Assembly (NCBI RefSeq): GCF_031755915.1
Contig: NC_083382.1
Location: 16,686,001-16,750,000 of the forward strand
From: Ziziphus jujuba
Taxonomy: Eukaryota; Streptophyta; Magnoliopsida; Rosales; Rhamnaceae
Reading direction: 5' to 3'
Length of the DNA stretch: 64,000 bases
The notes under the pieces are model-generated. The model saw nothing but the letters and a program-made list of their open reading frames with translations, did not search any database and was not told the DNA's origin. The position numbers and the translations under genes are program-made. This document shows positions 12,577-25,130 of the stretch, piece by piece (position 1 is the stretch's first letter; each line of letters begins with the position of its first letter).

Positions 12577-15090
12577 TTACATAATTGAGCCATAGGGCCT
12601 TTCAGATGCCACTCATGAGCATCTTTTTGGCATGTACATATATTCTCTAATGATAAATGTTAATACCAATATTAACATTCAATACTAGTATTTTCCTATA
12701 GAATATTTTTATAAAATAGCTTTGGCAAAAATGATTAGAAAAAAGTGTGTTGGGTTGGATCTTACTCCTTTTAAATTTTAACATCTAAAAAAAAAAAAAA
12801 ATTAAAATTTATATTATCTAAAAGATTTTATTGTAATAAAGTTCATTGCCAAAAACTGTTAATTGCATTTTCGATAATAAATTTAGTATAAAATATGCAA
12901 TTGATATTTTTTTGCGATGCTATATTTTGGCGTTCCAATGGCAAAATGCCAATTTCATTCGAGATGTTCTATGTATTAATGCAAATGCAATCTTAAGATC
13001 GATTATACATTAATTCAATCAATTTTGATGCAAAAGAGTAAGGAAAAACCAAATACTAGTGGAGTAGAAACTTATAGCGTGTAAACTGGATTTGGAAAAG
13101 TATTCAAATAATTAGGATGTTTGACTGCTAATTAACCATACAATTAAAATCATACAATTTTTTATCTTAAAAAAAGTACTACTTCTTATTATTATTTTAT
13201 GTTCAATTCACGTCTTCCACAAAATTTTTTTTTATAGTTTGTTAAGTGAATAACTAACCCCTCCCGACCCCCCCACCCCTACCCCCACTTCCCAAAATAA
13301 ATAAATAAATAAACAAAAGTTTACCAAGTGAAGGAATTTTGCTTGGTGGCAGAATCTTCCAGCAAAACAAATACTACTTTTTGAAGGAACCCCAACTGAC
13401 AACAAAGATTCCAAATATTCTCTTACACTCAAAGCAAACATTAAAAATAGCCAAAGACCCACAAATTTTGCGAATTTCCGTTTAACCACGAGGGACACAT
13501 GTAAAATAATGTGAAGATGACAATATAACAACTCAAAACTAGAGACTCAAGCTACTCAAATTGGGAACAAATATATGTGAGTTCCACTTTATGACTTTAA
13601 TAGTTGCATTTTGTTTCACTTAGAATTTTCTTTAATACTAAGTTAAAGCTTCCAACTTTTAAAATATATCAATTGTTACATTTCGGATAAAATATAAATC
13701 AATTTGATCTTGTCATACCAACATCATCTGGGTTTGAAGAAACAAGCGTGTTGGCAGCTACTGGTTTCTAGCTTAAACTATACTTCTATAACTGAATTCT
13801 TCTCTAATAGTACTATTTCTTTTGCAGTTAGCTAGCGATCTGTCTCTTCCAACTTTATGGGTTTATTACATTTTATTTTAGTACTTCTAATTTTGAAAAT
13901 TTGCAATTTTAAATAAGTTTAAAATATTGCGTTTTAAGTTTTTAAATTTCAATTTATTATATTTTGGGCCAAATGGAGTTTTTGGCTAATGACGAACTCT
14001 TCCATGTGGCCAATATTAAAATGTACAATTTATTACAATACAGATGCTTTAGTTTTAAATACTTGCAATTTAATACCCTTCTGCCTTTGACATACGAAAA
14101 GTATATAAATAAATAATCGAATTGTGCCAAAATGCAAAAAATTAAAATCGGAAGTTTAAATTGCAGTCTTGAAAAATTAAAATAAAGAAATGGAACTTCT
14201 CTAGATTATATGATATTAAAATACAATAACCCCATAATTAATCTATGTTTAAATCTTAGAAAATATGAAGTACCACTAAATTCACATGGGTTAAAAAAAT
14301 AAAATAAAATTTACAAAAATACCATGGAAAAATGAACAATAGTATTGAAACAAAAAGGAGTGTTGCTACTCATAACGGAGGGGAAAAAAAAAAAAAATCT
14401 TAACACCGGAAATAAAACAAAGGAAAGAAAGAATCAATCCAAGTTAATTATAAGACAAAATGGATAAGGCAAAAAAACATTTACCAAAAAAATAGATCTC
14501 TCACTCTTTTATCAAAACAAAAGCTACTGAAGATGATCACTGTCACAGTTTACCCAAAAAAATATATTACATATATAAAAAAAAATAATAGTAAACATAT
14601 CAACAAGGCCAGAAAAAGTATAACGAGTTATTTACAGGGGACATCCTCAAGCGTCGTATTACCGGAGTAAAAATCATACTACCGGAGTAAAAATCATACT
14701 ACCGACAATAAGACCTTCGACGCCCAGCATAAACTGGTGACGGCCTCCCTACTAGAAAATTGTGTATGCATGTATATATATAATTAATTTATTCATGTAC
14801 CTTGGTAAATTGCACCCAGTAGGCTGCCATCTAAGCTTAAGATAAAGTTTATCTGGACGACCATTCTTCTGGCAATCAAACTCCTCCTCAATGAAAGGAC
14901 ATTCTGAAGTATCATAAAGAGGATATGATGCATCATAAACCCAGTGTCCCTTGTAAATATCACATCCATTAGTATTACTACTACTTCCAGATTTTCCTCC
15001 AAATTTATTCAATAACTGAAACCCATTTACATGGTCAAGAAGAAAAAACACCACAAATAATGCTTCAACAATGGCGCCTAAAGCTTCCAT
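7136..15090 (-). CDS. TBL-family polysaccharide O-acetyltransferase, five exons, apparently intact
   Basis: Predicted Golgi wall-polysaccharide O-acetyltransferase (PC-esterase/DUF231). I infer exons 14801-15090, 11682-11853, 10119-10294, 9397-9555 and 7136-7430. Every intron has GT...AG ends and the phases agree (2, 0, 2, 2). The spliced length is 1092 nt, that is 363 residues plus TAA. The start at 15090 opens a signal peptide or anchor (M-E-A-L-G...V-V-F-F-L-L). Landmarks: [10 protein letters not shown] in exon 1; GDS at residues 116-118 ([11 protein letters not shown]); W-H-W-W and T-G-R-K-Q-P-W-D across the exon 3/4 junction; C-terminal D-C-S-H-W-C-L at 341-347 with the DxxH diad, then P-D-T-W-N. 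Length and exon layout fit the short TBL clade around TBL38-TBL43. The acceptor polysaccharide cannot be read from sequence. Introns 1 (2.9 kb) and 4 (2.0 kb) hold simple repeats and AT-rich filler. Confidence 0.9.
8073..8106. repeat. (CT)n microsatellite in intron 4 of the TBL gene
   Basis: About 15 CT units, slightly interrupted, read directly. The surrounding 8.0-8.7 kb has no convincing coding content. Confidence 0.8.
12022..12044. repeat. (AT)n microsatellite, TBL intron 1
   Basis: Uninterrupted alternating AT of about 11-12 units, read directly. It is one of several AT runs in the window; others are at about 44374-44397, 48636-48656, 55650-55669, 56193-56218 and 56772-56793. Confidence 0.8.
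12268..12311. repeat. T24 followed directly by G20
   Basis: A pure run of 24 T joined to a pure run of 20 G inside intron 1 of the TBL gene. The G run could form quadruplexes. Homopolymers of this length are also a common place for sequencing or assembly error. Confidence 0.9.
12537..12570. repeat. (AT)n microsatellite, TBL intron 1
   Basis: About 17 AT units, read directly. Confidence 0.85.
14661..14700. repeat. Exact 20-bp tandem pair
   Basis: The 20-mer beginning 'accggagtaa' occurs twice head to tail with no mismatch, just inside intron 1, about 100 bp downstream of exon 1 of the TBL gene. It lies in a locally GC-richer patch (14640-14750) that looks unlike the surrounding intron. Confidence 0.85.
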
Positions 15091-15711
15091 GGAAGCTAAA
15101 GAGATAGAGGGAGAAGAGAGAAAAATATTTTTTGTGGAACTCACAACTAATATGTGAGATAGAGCAGTAGAACATATGTGTATGTATATGTGTGTGTATA
15201 TGAATGACAGAGGGGTTTCTGTCCTGCTCAAGAATCCTTTTAATTTTTGGAAATTCAATAATAAATAAATTTGAAAACAAGTAAAACCAACGTCCAAGAG
15301 TCTGCAAATTTTAAGCGGTTGGTGGATTGGTGGATGAGTGGATGACACCAAAAGTGTGGTCCAAATGGGTTTATCAAAAGTCAAAGTGTAGAGATGAAAG
15401 AAATCTATAACCAATCCCATGGATCATTAATAGTAATTGTCGTATATAAACATATTTTTTTTGCATTGATGGGCTTGAACTTTTTCCTATTTTTCAATTT
15501 AGTCCCTAAGTTTTCCCTTTGTGTGGAATTAATCCTCCAAACTTCAGCAATAGTGTAATTACACCCATAAATACAAGTTAAATTTAGATAACTCAGAGTT
15601 ACAATTTTTACATGTGAAAATTTAAATTAAGGAAGCAATTTATACAAAGCTCAGAAAACAGCACTAAATTGGTATTTGTAAGCTTGGCCTAGAATACGCC
15701 TTCACATCCTA
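15091..15711. promoter_or_regulatory. Upstream region of the intact TBL gene (minus strand)
   Basis: About 620 bp between the TBL start codon and the next LTR. The start codon's frame stays open to 15420, but those extra residues (with a TG/TA repeat translation) look like 5' leader rather than protein. A TA/TG alternating run at about 15177-15201 could supply a TATA-like element. I see no other defined site. Confidence 0.3.
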
Positions 15712-18590
15712 TGTCAGGACCCGTCAGAATTTCTCTCCGGAACCCTAGACAAGCCCTGATCCCAAGGGAATACCACCGAACCTTCCAATGGAAAATCCGA
15801 CAGCACCTCCTCTAAGGGTAGGACTAACCAAAAATTCCTGCACTAAAAACATACTTCTATAAACATCCCCTTATTCCTCCCACGATACTACAGGTTGATT
15901 CCACAAATTTCAGCACTTTAAAATAAACAACAGTAATCCAGTGCATAATAAATACATAAGTGTCTCATACAGTATACTGAGTTTCATGAAGTACTACTAA
16001 GTATAGAATACAATAAGAGTGAAAGAAGTATTACAACTGCAATAAAAGAAGAACAGGGTACTTCACGAACTAAGACAGCGATGAAGATCAAGTCCGCTCC
16101 GGATGGACACCGACAACCTGGTACCTAGAGGAACGGAATTTAAAAATATGAGATGCTAATCATCTCAGTGAGTGACCCTATCTACTATACAATTATAATA
16201 CCACGGTAGTAAAGTAGATAAATAATAATTAATTGGAAATAATAATTTTTCTCAAGACCCTTACAATTCTCTCGGTTGGAAAAGTTCTCCTTTTAAAACC
16301 TTTTCACAAAACCCTTTGTTCGTATTCCCTGAAAACCAAGACATCAATTAATTCACTAAATATCAAATAAAATATAATAAGTCAAGCATCCAAAAATTAT
16401 AATTTAAAGGAAATTAATTTATTGAATAATTAAGTAAGGAGAAAATTAAACCAATTTAAAATCCTCAATCAAATAAATACCAGAAATAGTAATAATTATA
16501 TTTTTAATTCCAATACAATTTCAAAATATTTGTTTTAAAATCCCAGTTCTGAAAATCACTTGATGCACCCACTATATACCAGTGGCGCCAACAGTACCCA
16601 GCGTCCCAAGGTACCGCCAGACAGGAGGTTATAGAGAGAAACCGGCATACGGTTGCGTGGCGTCCCACCGCGCCGCTGCTAACTGGTGTCCCGGCCATGG
16701 AGGGGCGGCCTACCCTCATCCGATGGCAACCACAGGACAACCCCATAAAATCACCTGCGAGCTACTCACACCCACCCGCGCGCTAATCACATCCGTGTGC
16801 ACACTAACCATATCACATATAAATAGAACACCAGTACGTGTACGGTGCATCTAAAAATCATAAATCAATACATTTCAAAATTTCAAATTTTCCATAAATA
16901 TACCGGGTTTATTCCATCCAATTAAACCAGTAAATTCTCCTCAAATTCTTTATAATCAACGTCATAAATTCCATGATTTTCAAATCCACCAACTCCCAAA
17001 TCCACCAATTTAAATATTCCAATTTTTTCCAATAGCATAAATAATTCTTGAAATATAATAAATTAAATCACATAATATTCCATGGTCATACTTTATAAAA
17101 ATTGAAGTCACCAACATAAACAAATTTTTTCCTTGAAATATTTGAAAATCAAATCATGCCCACAATAATGTTAAAACCACAAGAATTTCATAAATAATTG
17201 AATTCCACAATTCTCAATACCATAAAATAATTTTCACTTGGCATAAATTTATATAATGCATATTTTCTTTAATCAAAATAAATTCACCAATAATTCCATA
17301 ATAAATCAATTAAATATTTGGCACATAGAATTTAAATTCCAAATATTCAAATCACACATAATATTCACCAATTTAATTCCCGAAATTAATTTGAAGGTGG
17401 TCACTCACCTGGAGCACGCAATTAAACCACGATCAACTATGGGATCAATTCTACGACTCACCCGTACTCTTAGAACACAATTCACACACAGTCAAATAAA
17501 TTAATATTTTATTCGGGTAAATAATACCCCGTACCCGGGGGGTCAAACACAAACGTTATCCAAAATAGTCGAATAATATACCGAATCGAAGCTTGAGCGA
17601 CGAGAATTACAAATCCGGTCTCCATCGACCCCAATTCCGCCGGAGGTGGCCGGAATTTGGCTGGAAAGCTTCGGTTGGTTTTGATTCCTTCGCATCTCAC
17701 AAACCACTTCGAATTTTGGAAATTGGAGGCCATATTTGGACTCAGAGGACCCAAAATAGGGGAGAGGGGAGGCAATTTGGACTGGACTGGCCTGAAACGG
17801 CGAGAATCGCCGAAAAAATTTCAACCCACCGCCGCGACTTCACCGGCCCGATCTGGGCGCGTCGCCGGCCGGCCGGTCGCCAAATTTGGCTGGTGAGCTC
17901 GCCGGCGTGTGGTTTACGTCTATGGCCGGCGCGTGTAGCTTATGGGTGGCCGGAATTTGAAAAATACGGTGAGGCCGAGAGGGAGAAAGGAAAGGAAAGG
18001 AAGAAGAAAAGAAAGAAGAAGAAGAAGAGGAAGAAGAACAGCCCCCGTGGCCTTTTTCTCTTAACGTGGGGAGAAGAAAAGAAAAAGAAAAAGAAAAAGA
18101 AAAAGAAAAAGGAAAATAAAAAGAAATAAATTAAAATTAATTAAATAATATTAATAATAATATTATTATTTAAAATAATAATAAAATAAATTAAAATTAA
18201 TTAAATAATATTAATAATAATATTATTATTTAAAATAATAACAAAATAATATGATATTACACATGGTTGACATGTGGCTTCTCAACATGGTGACACATGG
18301 TCACCTTTATTAAGTCACACGTGGCACATCTTTACACGTTCAAAAATAATATTAAAATAATACAGTATTTGAAAAACTCTACAGGTCTATAACTTTCAAA
18401 CCGTAGCTCCGTTTTCAATGTGCTACTAGTCTACGAACTCGTGCCAACGTGTACTTCGTAACAGTACCTCAGTCAACCTAGAATTCCAACCGAGTCAAAA
18501 AGTCAACTTTTGACCCCTTCGGTCAATGGTCAATAGTTAACCTCGGTCAACGTGCAAAAATTCCGACATGGTTCGGGACGGGGTGTTACA
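15712..18590 (-). mobile_element. Solo LTR of a Ty3/gypsy-type element (family A), TSD TCCTA
   Basis: Read on the minus strand the unit starts TGTAACACCCC (18590) and ends GGGTCCTGACA-like (15712), a TG...CA LTR of 2879 bp. It is flanked on both sides by the identical 5-mer tccta (15707-15711 and 18591-18595), so it is a complete insertion reduced to one LTR. No internal coding domain remains. The first 100 bases are rich in TTGAC. A GC-rich block lies at 17580-17960. A purine run (AAAAAG)n lies at 18071-18111. The same family occurs at 26975-29948, and related LTRs at 35300-38150, 40072-41771 and 54310-57560. Confidence 0.9.
18125..18240. repeat. 60-bp tandem duplication inside the family A LTR
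   Basis: Two consecutive 60-bp units differing at only a few positions, made of AT-only sequence with the palindromic core 'taatattaataataatatta'. It lies next to the (AAAAAG)n run. Confidence 0.85.
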
Positions 18591-18595
18591 TCCTA

Positions 18596-19879
18596 AGTAC
18601 AATCAGGCCTTGGTGATATTCCCTTTTTTTTTGGGACCAAAAAAAAAAAAAAAAAGACAAAATAAATTATGTTTAAAGGAAGTTTAAAAATTTTAATGCA
18701 AAAGTTCAAAAAATGATTTAGGAACTGAAGCGTAAAATCAAAAAAAAAGAAAAAAAAAGAAAAAAGAAAAAAATGGAGATATTGAATGAAAACAACTTTA
18801 TGTAGCTGATTAAACAAACGATATAACATCACCATATTGGCAAAATGTCATTTCTTTTATAAGCATTTATCAGATAAAGGAAATTAACTTGACAATATTG
18901 GCAAAATGTCATTTCTGGAATAAAAATAATCCTAGCTAATTCCACGAATTGAAGAAAAAAAAATTGATTGTCTATTCTCAATTAAGCCACGCTTTGGTAC
19001 CAAATACTAAATAGAGTCGTAAAGGTTCTTAATAATACATATTTAACACAAAATATGAAGAGAGATTAATAAAATTGTTCATTTTGTAGTTAGGCATTCG
19101 TTAGAGTGTTATGATATGGTTAGAGCATGAGCCTTTTATTGACTTGTCAAAAAGCTACTATTTTTTTTTGAAAAAGTCTTGAGTTTGAATTTCACATTTT
19201 TTATATCCAAAAAAAAGAAGAAAAAACTTGGGAATGATGTAATAATCTCAGTATCTCTTAACGAATATATATATATATATATCTATATATATAAACATCA
19301 AGCACATAATGCACACATAATGCAAAAATAATTATTATAAAAATGATTTGGAATAGTATACATTTTATTTACAGACTATTGCTATTTCTCATCACTTGCA
19401 ATCTGCCATTGCCAATGAGACAGTTAAATTGTCATGTCAATATTTAAAAGCTCATTGTTCACCGTAACCATTTATGAAAAATTGTAATTTTTCAAATTTA
19501 TAAGGATGATTAATCAATTGGAAGTTGCAAACATAATGCCTGAATGATTTTGACGTGATAAAAAGAAAGTTTTATGATTATTGCTTGACAACATGGATCA
19601 TTTATGACTCATGGGCCATTATGCATATCCATAAGCCAATGACCGCCCAATTCCATAGCCGAAAAAAACAAAAAACATAAAACAACAGCTATTAGCACTC
19701 TCAAGTCTTAACCAAACACTTTGGCACCTAAGCCTCTTATACTACTTCGCCATTTATAACCAACCTAAAAATATTTTCAATAACTAATTCAATTAACAGC
19801 AAATCTGTATGCATAGAAATACAACTATTTTCTTTTATCCAGACATACAATCCTTTTTTATTCTCTTCACACTTCCAAT
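18596..19879. other. Non-coding stretch with a possible SINE-like segment
   Basis: AT-rich with no coding signal. At about 19090-19220 a segment resembles a tRNA-derived SINE: 'ggttagagcatgagc' looks like a pol III A box and 'gagtttgaatttcac' like a decayed B box about 70 bases later, followed by a T-rich/A-rich tail. No target duplication was found, so this is a suggestion only. Confidence 0.25.
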
Positions 19880-20775
19880 ATCTGAAGCTAAACATTTCAA
19901 AGTGGTTCGCCATCTAAGATACACAATTTCGGCTTACACTTTTTCCTCATGGAAATTTCTATAAAAATGATATTTAGTTGTTGGGTTAACTTGGAATTAA
20001 TGGCAACATAACAGGACTGGCTACTGTATTGTTGCTCTACAACTTGTTTTAAATATTTATTTTCCTCGCTTTCATCGCTGTTTAAGAAAAAAAAGGCAAG
20101 ACTGGAAGTCTTTATTTATTTATTTATTTTTGGGTCAGTGACAAGATTGGGTGTCGGGAACATGGAAAATCAGAACGAAGGCTCAATATCCCCTTTTTTA
20201 TTTTTTTATTTTTTTATTTATCTTTTAAAATATACAAAAATAAAAAATTATAATAATAACATAACCTGCCCAACAAATGTCTTATATCAAACAATGGAAC
20301 ATATCGTCTAAAATATACAAAAAATAATAATAATAATAATAATAACATATCCTAGTCCTCCATTCAAATCAGATCAACTAGATCCAATTACATGATCAAA
20401 GAACTATTCAAAGAAGTTTCAGTTAATTTCTTTAATAATAGTCAATGGATTACAATAAATCTATACATGATTGGATTAATATTAAGATGACCTATAATTC
20501 AATACATATTTATTGCATGTTATACATTTATATAATCAAATCACGAAGAGTGTTTATTACAGTGTTTTTTGTATTGAAGTCTCGTGCATTAGTCATAAGG
20601 TATAACAAAGCAATACCAATGGAAAACAATGGTCAATGCATTTGTAGTCATGGATGCGATCATTAGCACTCAATTAGCACCATTAGCACCAAAAAGTGCA
20701 GGTCACTGGAGAGAATCATGCATTGATGTAAATACATGGAAGCTGATGTGATTTTCTCATAAAAATGATCATCCT
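19880..20775. repeat. First copy of an old segmental duplication
   Basis: The left third (19880-20240) matches 21078-21415, and the right part (about 20270-20775) matches 34420-34805, in the same orientation and order. This marks an approximately 900-bp tandem duplication whose second copy was later split by about 13 kb of insertions. I see no gene in it. Confidence 0.65.
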
Positions 20776-21077
20776 GCATAATTCAGGGAAAATTGATATA
20801 TATAGATATTCGTTTTACATTACCAGCATTACCCTTCTTTCAATTGTGCAACCTGAACATAATCAAGTGAGTATTGGTCCAAATAACCCCATTGCTTCTG
20901 GACATGGTCTTAATTAATCAAGAACTTATTACATATAAATATTTTAGGAACTGAACAGCTATAGATTAAAATCAATGAATTCAAATATGTATATATCATA
21001 TACATCCAGTCTCATAAAGTCCAAACAATTAGATTTCTTCCACTTTGTTTAATTGGGTTTGATCAAGTTTAAAATTA

Positions 21078-21415
21078 TATCTAAAGCCTAAATGTTCACA
21101 GTGGTTCATTATTTAAGACGCAAAATTTCCACTTACAGTTTCTCCTCATAAAAATTTCTAGAAAAATGACCTTAATTTATTGCATTAGGAACTAATAACA
21201 GCAACCTTAACCTAGAACTTGTTTTCAATATTTATTGACTTTGCTTTTATTTATGTTTTGGAAAAAGGCAACATTGGAAGTCTTTATTTTTTTAATTTGT
21301 TTATTTGTTGGTTCAATTGCAAGATTGGAAGTCTCGAACATGGAAAATCAAAATAAATGTTTGGTATCCCCTTTTTCCTTTCAATATATTTTCTAAAATA
21401 TCTATATAATATATA
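21078..21415. repeat. Left arm of the second duplicated copy
   Basis: Shares ordered blocks with 19880-20240: the stretch 'tttcataaaaatttct'-like, then 'acttgtttt', then 'ggaagtcttta', then 'aacatggaaaatca'. Divergence is visible throughout, so the duplication is old. It stops just before the Ty3/gypsy element at 21453. Confidence 0.65.
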
Positions 21416-21452
21416 AAAGTAGAAGATTATATGCCATGTGTCATCGTATTGT

Positions 21453-23973
21453 TGTGACCATCCATCTCGAAAAATGTCCAAAATTTTGAAATTTTGACAA
21501 AGTTTGACCAATTGGACAATTTGGAGACCACAAGTTTGACTTTTTGTATGATCAATATTTTAGTTTGACCGATATACCATTGCGTAGGGAATGTCGATAC
21601 TAGTTTACAAACTGGTGGCATACCAAATTCTGAATTACAGATAAAAAATTATGGTTCTATAAAGTTTAAAATATTAGGTATATCAGTGTTCAAACCAGTC
21701 CCAAATTTTTGCCTGTTAGTGACCCAAGCGTCTATGCAAATGTTGGAAAGCATGCCTAGCAGGGAACCAATTTCAAAATATCAATTTTATCCCTCAAACC
21801 AGAGAAACCTCTTTCCATACCTACGAATTTGAACCTGGTCGGCCAATGGTGACATTTTTGGACTGAGGTGAGCACACCACTGTATTCCTTATCTCTTAAG
21901 CTTCTCATTGATAAAAAAGTTTACAAATTTTGGATATCGTTTGATAATCTTTCCATTTCTGGATCAATTGGATAAATACCAAGTAAATTTGGACTGTGTT
22001 TGGATAAAATTAGTCAAATTTGTTAAAATTGAGGTTAGATTAGTGTACTCAATTATTAACAGGATCCATTAGAAGGTTCAATTTTGAAAGATTGGCCTTC
22101 GGATGGAAAGCCCTAATTTTGGGTGCCGTGTCCTAAGGATATGCAATATAATTGGACCGTTTGGTGTCCGATTTATGTAATTTTATAGTTGTACAAATCA
22201 TTTTAAGACATTTGGTATGCACCAATGTTTTGGTTTAATTATCGGAGCCTGAAAAATATTTTATTATATTATAGGCACTCGTGTTAAGCCTAGAGATAAT
22301 CCTGCAGGGAAGCAGGAGTGAACATCTGCAGTGCAGTGAGTGATTATATATTTTTAAAATGTTTTGGGCATGCTACTATAATATATATGTGATTCAAATA
22401 TTTTATGTATATACCATTTGATTGAAATGTTTATTTTATGCATATATGAATATATGCTTTTACATATATGCTTATAATTTTATGTGACTTTTTAAATGGC
22501 TTTTGATTCTATTAAGTTCATAATGGACTTTTGGATTATTTTATTTAAATATCTTAGTACTTGAATTGAGGTTTTTAATAATTTTAGAAAAAAAAATTAA
22601 TTTTGAGAAAGCAAATTGGAAATCATATGTTTTTAACATGTTTAAGTATTTTATGATTTTATATGCTTAAAAATAGTTTGTGGTGATATATATTTCGCTG
22701 TGGTATTTATAGTTTTGACATGAAATGATGATTTGGAATTTTCGAAATATTTAAACAAATGATTGAATTTGAATATTAAATTATGTTTTATGATACAATA
22801 TTGTTTGGAAAGATATGTTCTTGTAAAGATTGTTTTATGGATATTGCATTGTTTACTTTTAATTGTTGTACCATATGGTACTAGTGTTTCGGATTAATAT
22901 TATATCATAGTGCCCTGATTTTGCCACGACGCCTATAGTATACTAAAGGCCATGAGGTTGGTATTATCCCACAAGTTCATTATTGCCACAATACATTTAG
23001 TACATTAAGGGTCGTGAGGTTGGGTTCATCCCTCAGGTTTATAGTCCCACATCGTTTGAGGATGCTAAGGGTTGTGAGGTGGGTTTATCCCATAGATTTT
23101 ATTTCTTTTACAGTCCCATGGTGTTCCAGGGATGCAAAGCACCATTTGGTAGTGCTGGGTACATCGTAGGGTACATTTTTATGTTTCTTGTCTATGTTAT
23201 TGGTTGATATTTATGGTTTTTACTAGACTTTCATAATTATTTTGTGAAATTGTATTTATATAATTTTGTGCTCAATATTTATATCACAATTAAGACAATT
23301 TATAATATTTTAACTAAGATTGGCTTTATATTATTTGTGCATCGGCTCTATGATATTGATTTAGGATATAAGTTTGGGTTTTGCAAAATGATTTTAAAAG
23401 GGAAACTTTTCAAAAAAGTGGAACGAGAGATCTTAGGAGAAAGTTTTATGGAAATAAAATATTACTTTCCTATTATATTATGTCATTCACTGAGATATTT
23501 TTATCTCACATTTTATTTGTTTTTAAATTAGTTCCCTTAGATCCAAGCAGTTAGCTAGCAGTTTACCTCGTACATTGCTTGTTATTTCATATTTCCCACA
23601 ACAGCAATAGTATTTATCATTTTCTATCTATCTTTATCATTCTAGACTTATTTGTATCAGTTCTATTTTTAAATTTTTACAAATACTTTTAGAATGCTCT
23701 GATATAGATATTGAACACAGTATTGACCATATTATATATGTGTAGTTATGGCCTTTAGTATGATGGATTGTAGTTGTGGACCATAGTTGTTAATTTGTAT
23801 GTTATTGTGGTTTTATCTTTATATTGAGATATTATTATTTGATATTGCACATTTTCATTTTTCCACATTTTAGGTGGGGTTCCATTGGATATTATTTAAG
23901 GATTGTCCATTGGGACTTCACTAAGTGGGTCTATTCGGGAGAACCTGAGAGGGTTCCCGGGCAGGTCCTATCA
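21453..23973 (+). mobile_element. 5' LTR of Ty3/gypsy element (family B)
   Basis: Starts TGTGACCATCC and ends CCTATCA, 2521 bp. It aligns block by block with the interrupted 3' LTR (26657-26974 plus 29949-32371). It contains three imperfect units of about 62 bp (22922-23100), each with a 'cacgaggttgg...atccca' core. No protein is encoded. Confidence 0.85.
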
Positions 23974-23975
23974 AC

Positions 23976-23988
23976 TTAGTATCAAAGC
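23976..23988 (+). promoter_or_regulatory. Primer binding site (initiator tRNA-Met type)
   Basis: Two bases after the LTR end lies TTAGTATCAAAGC, which matches the plant initiator tRNA-Met primer site TTGGTATCAGAGC except for two G-to-A changes. This fixes the 5' LTR boundary and the orientation of the element. Confidence 0.8.
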
Positions 23989-24116
23989 TCTTGGTTCTAA
24001 ATTCTCTTAAGGTTGTGCATTGCTGTACAACTCATCCTGTGTTTTGCCTTTAATACCTACCTTTTGTTGGTGTTAATTATATTTTGACTGATTCTTTCAT
24101 ATAGCACTTTTTCTTG

Positions 24117-25130
24117 ATGTCGCGAAGAGGTAGATGTAGTTGCCAGAAGCTACAGCTGGAAGTACAGATGCATCCACTTATGAAAAGGATCTTGTCAAAT
24201 GCCTGGCTTAATCACTCGAGAGGAGTGAGTTTATTAGGTATTGCAGATTTAAAGTAGTGGAATTTTGTAGCTTCATAGACTTTATTACAACATTATCTTG
24301 GCTAGCTAACATAGAAAAAATCATATTTTAAGGGTATGCAGTGTCCGAACAAGGATAGAATTAAGATTTCTAGCTTCATGCTAAATGGAAAAGCAAGAAA
24401 GTGGTGGATGTATGAGAGGACCAAAAGACATCACATTTTGGTACAGGTCAAGACTGCATTTCACATCGACTTCTTCCCTCCAACCTTTGTTGATACTAAG
24501 AGGCTAGAGTTTGAGACACTCACTTAGGATAGCATGATAGTTTCTTAGTATAAGATGAGATTCAGAGAGCTATCAAAGTTCTGCCCCAACTTGGTTACCG
24601 ATGAGATGAGTACGAAGAAAAGGGTTTTTTTGATGGTATGAGTGATCCTATAGTGCTGAGCATCTCAAGTGTCGTTCACCCCATAAGAGATGCTACCTTG
24701 AAGGCAAAGAGCCAGACCTTGATGCGCAGGTCTAAGCAGTAAGCATATGATGGCTTGTCTTTAAGGACCCATATCTAGCATTCGTCTAAAAGGAGTAGCT
24801 TTAGCTTAGGATCATTAGATGGTGGAGGATTCAGAAGGGTAGACATAGCCCAGGGACAATAGATTCCTAACAGGTGGACATATCAAAGGCTCAAGATTTC
24901 AGCCAATGAGCATTGGCAGTAGCTGTTTCCAGAGATATGCAGGCCAAAGCAACTTTCGTTCTACATGTAGCCTTTATGGCAAGTTTTATGATGGACCATG
25001 CCAATAGGATAAATCATGCATTCATTGTGGGTAGTCAGGACACTTCAAGAACGATTGCTTTTATTGGGGACATAGCAAGGCTAGAGCCTTATGATCGGGT
25101 ACTCAGTCACAGCAGATTGGTAGCATACTA
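24117..25130 (+). pseudogene. Decayed gag of the family B Ty3/gypsy element
   Basis: The ATG at 24117 opens an Arg-rich gag-like start. A clean stretch at 24336-24524 reads M-Q-C-P-N-K-D-R, then S-S-F-M-L-N-G-K-A-R-K-W-W, then F-F-P-P, the conserved centre of the retrotransposon gag (capsid) domain. A CCHC zinc knuckle (C-I-H-C-G-x-S-G-H-F-K-N-D-C) is readable at 25017-25058 but carries a TAG where the family usually has Gln. Further stops, several of them CAG to TAG or CGA to TGA, interrupt the frame. Capsid and nucleocapsid functions are lost. Confidence 0.8.

Noticed and set aside
14641..14750. Possible CRISPR-like or regulatory array
   Set aside because: Only two 20-bp units with no spacers, in a plant intron. 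It is a simple tandem duplication.
14752..15420. 222-codon frame as a longer TBL N-terminus
   Set aside because: The added N-terminal part is encoded by TA/TG repeat leader sequence. The internal Met at 15090 is followed by a proper signal peptide and gives the normal family length.
17509..18129. Open frames of up to 178 codons in the first solo LTR
   Set aside because: Same GC-rich LTR block. The longest one ends in a Lys run produced by the (AAAAAG)n repeat.
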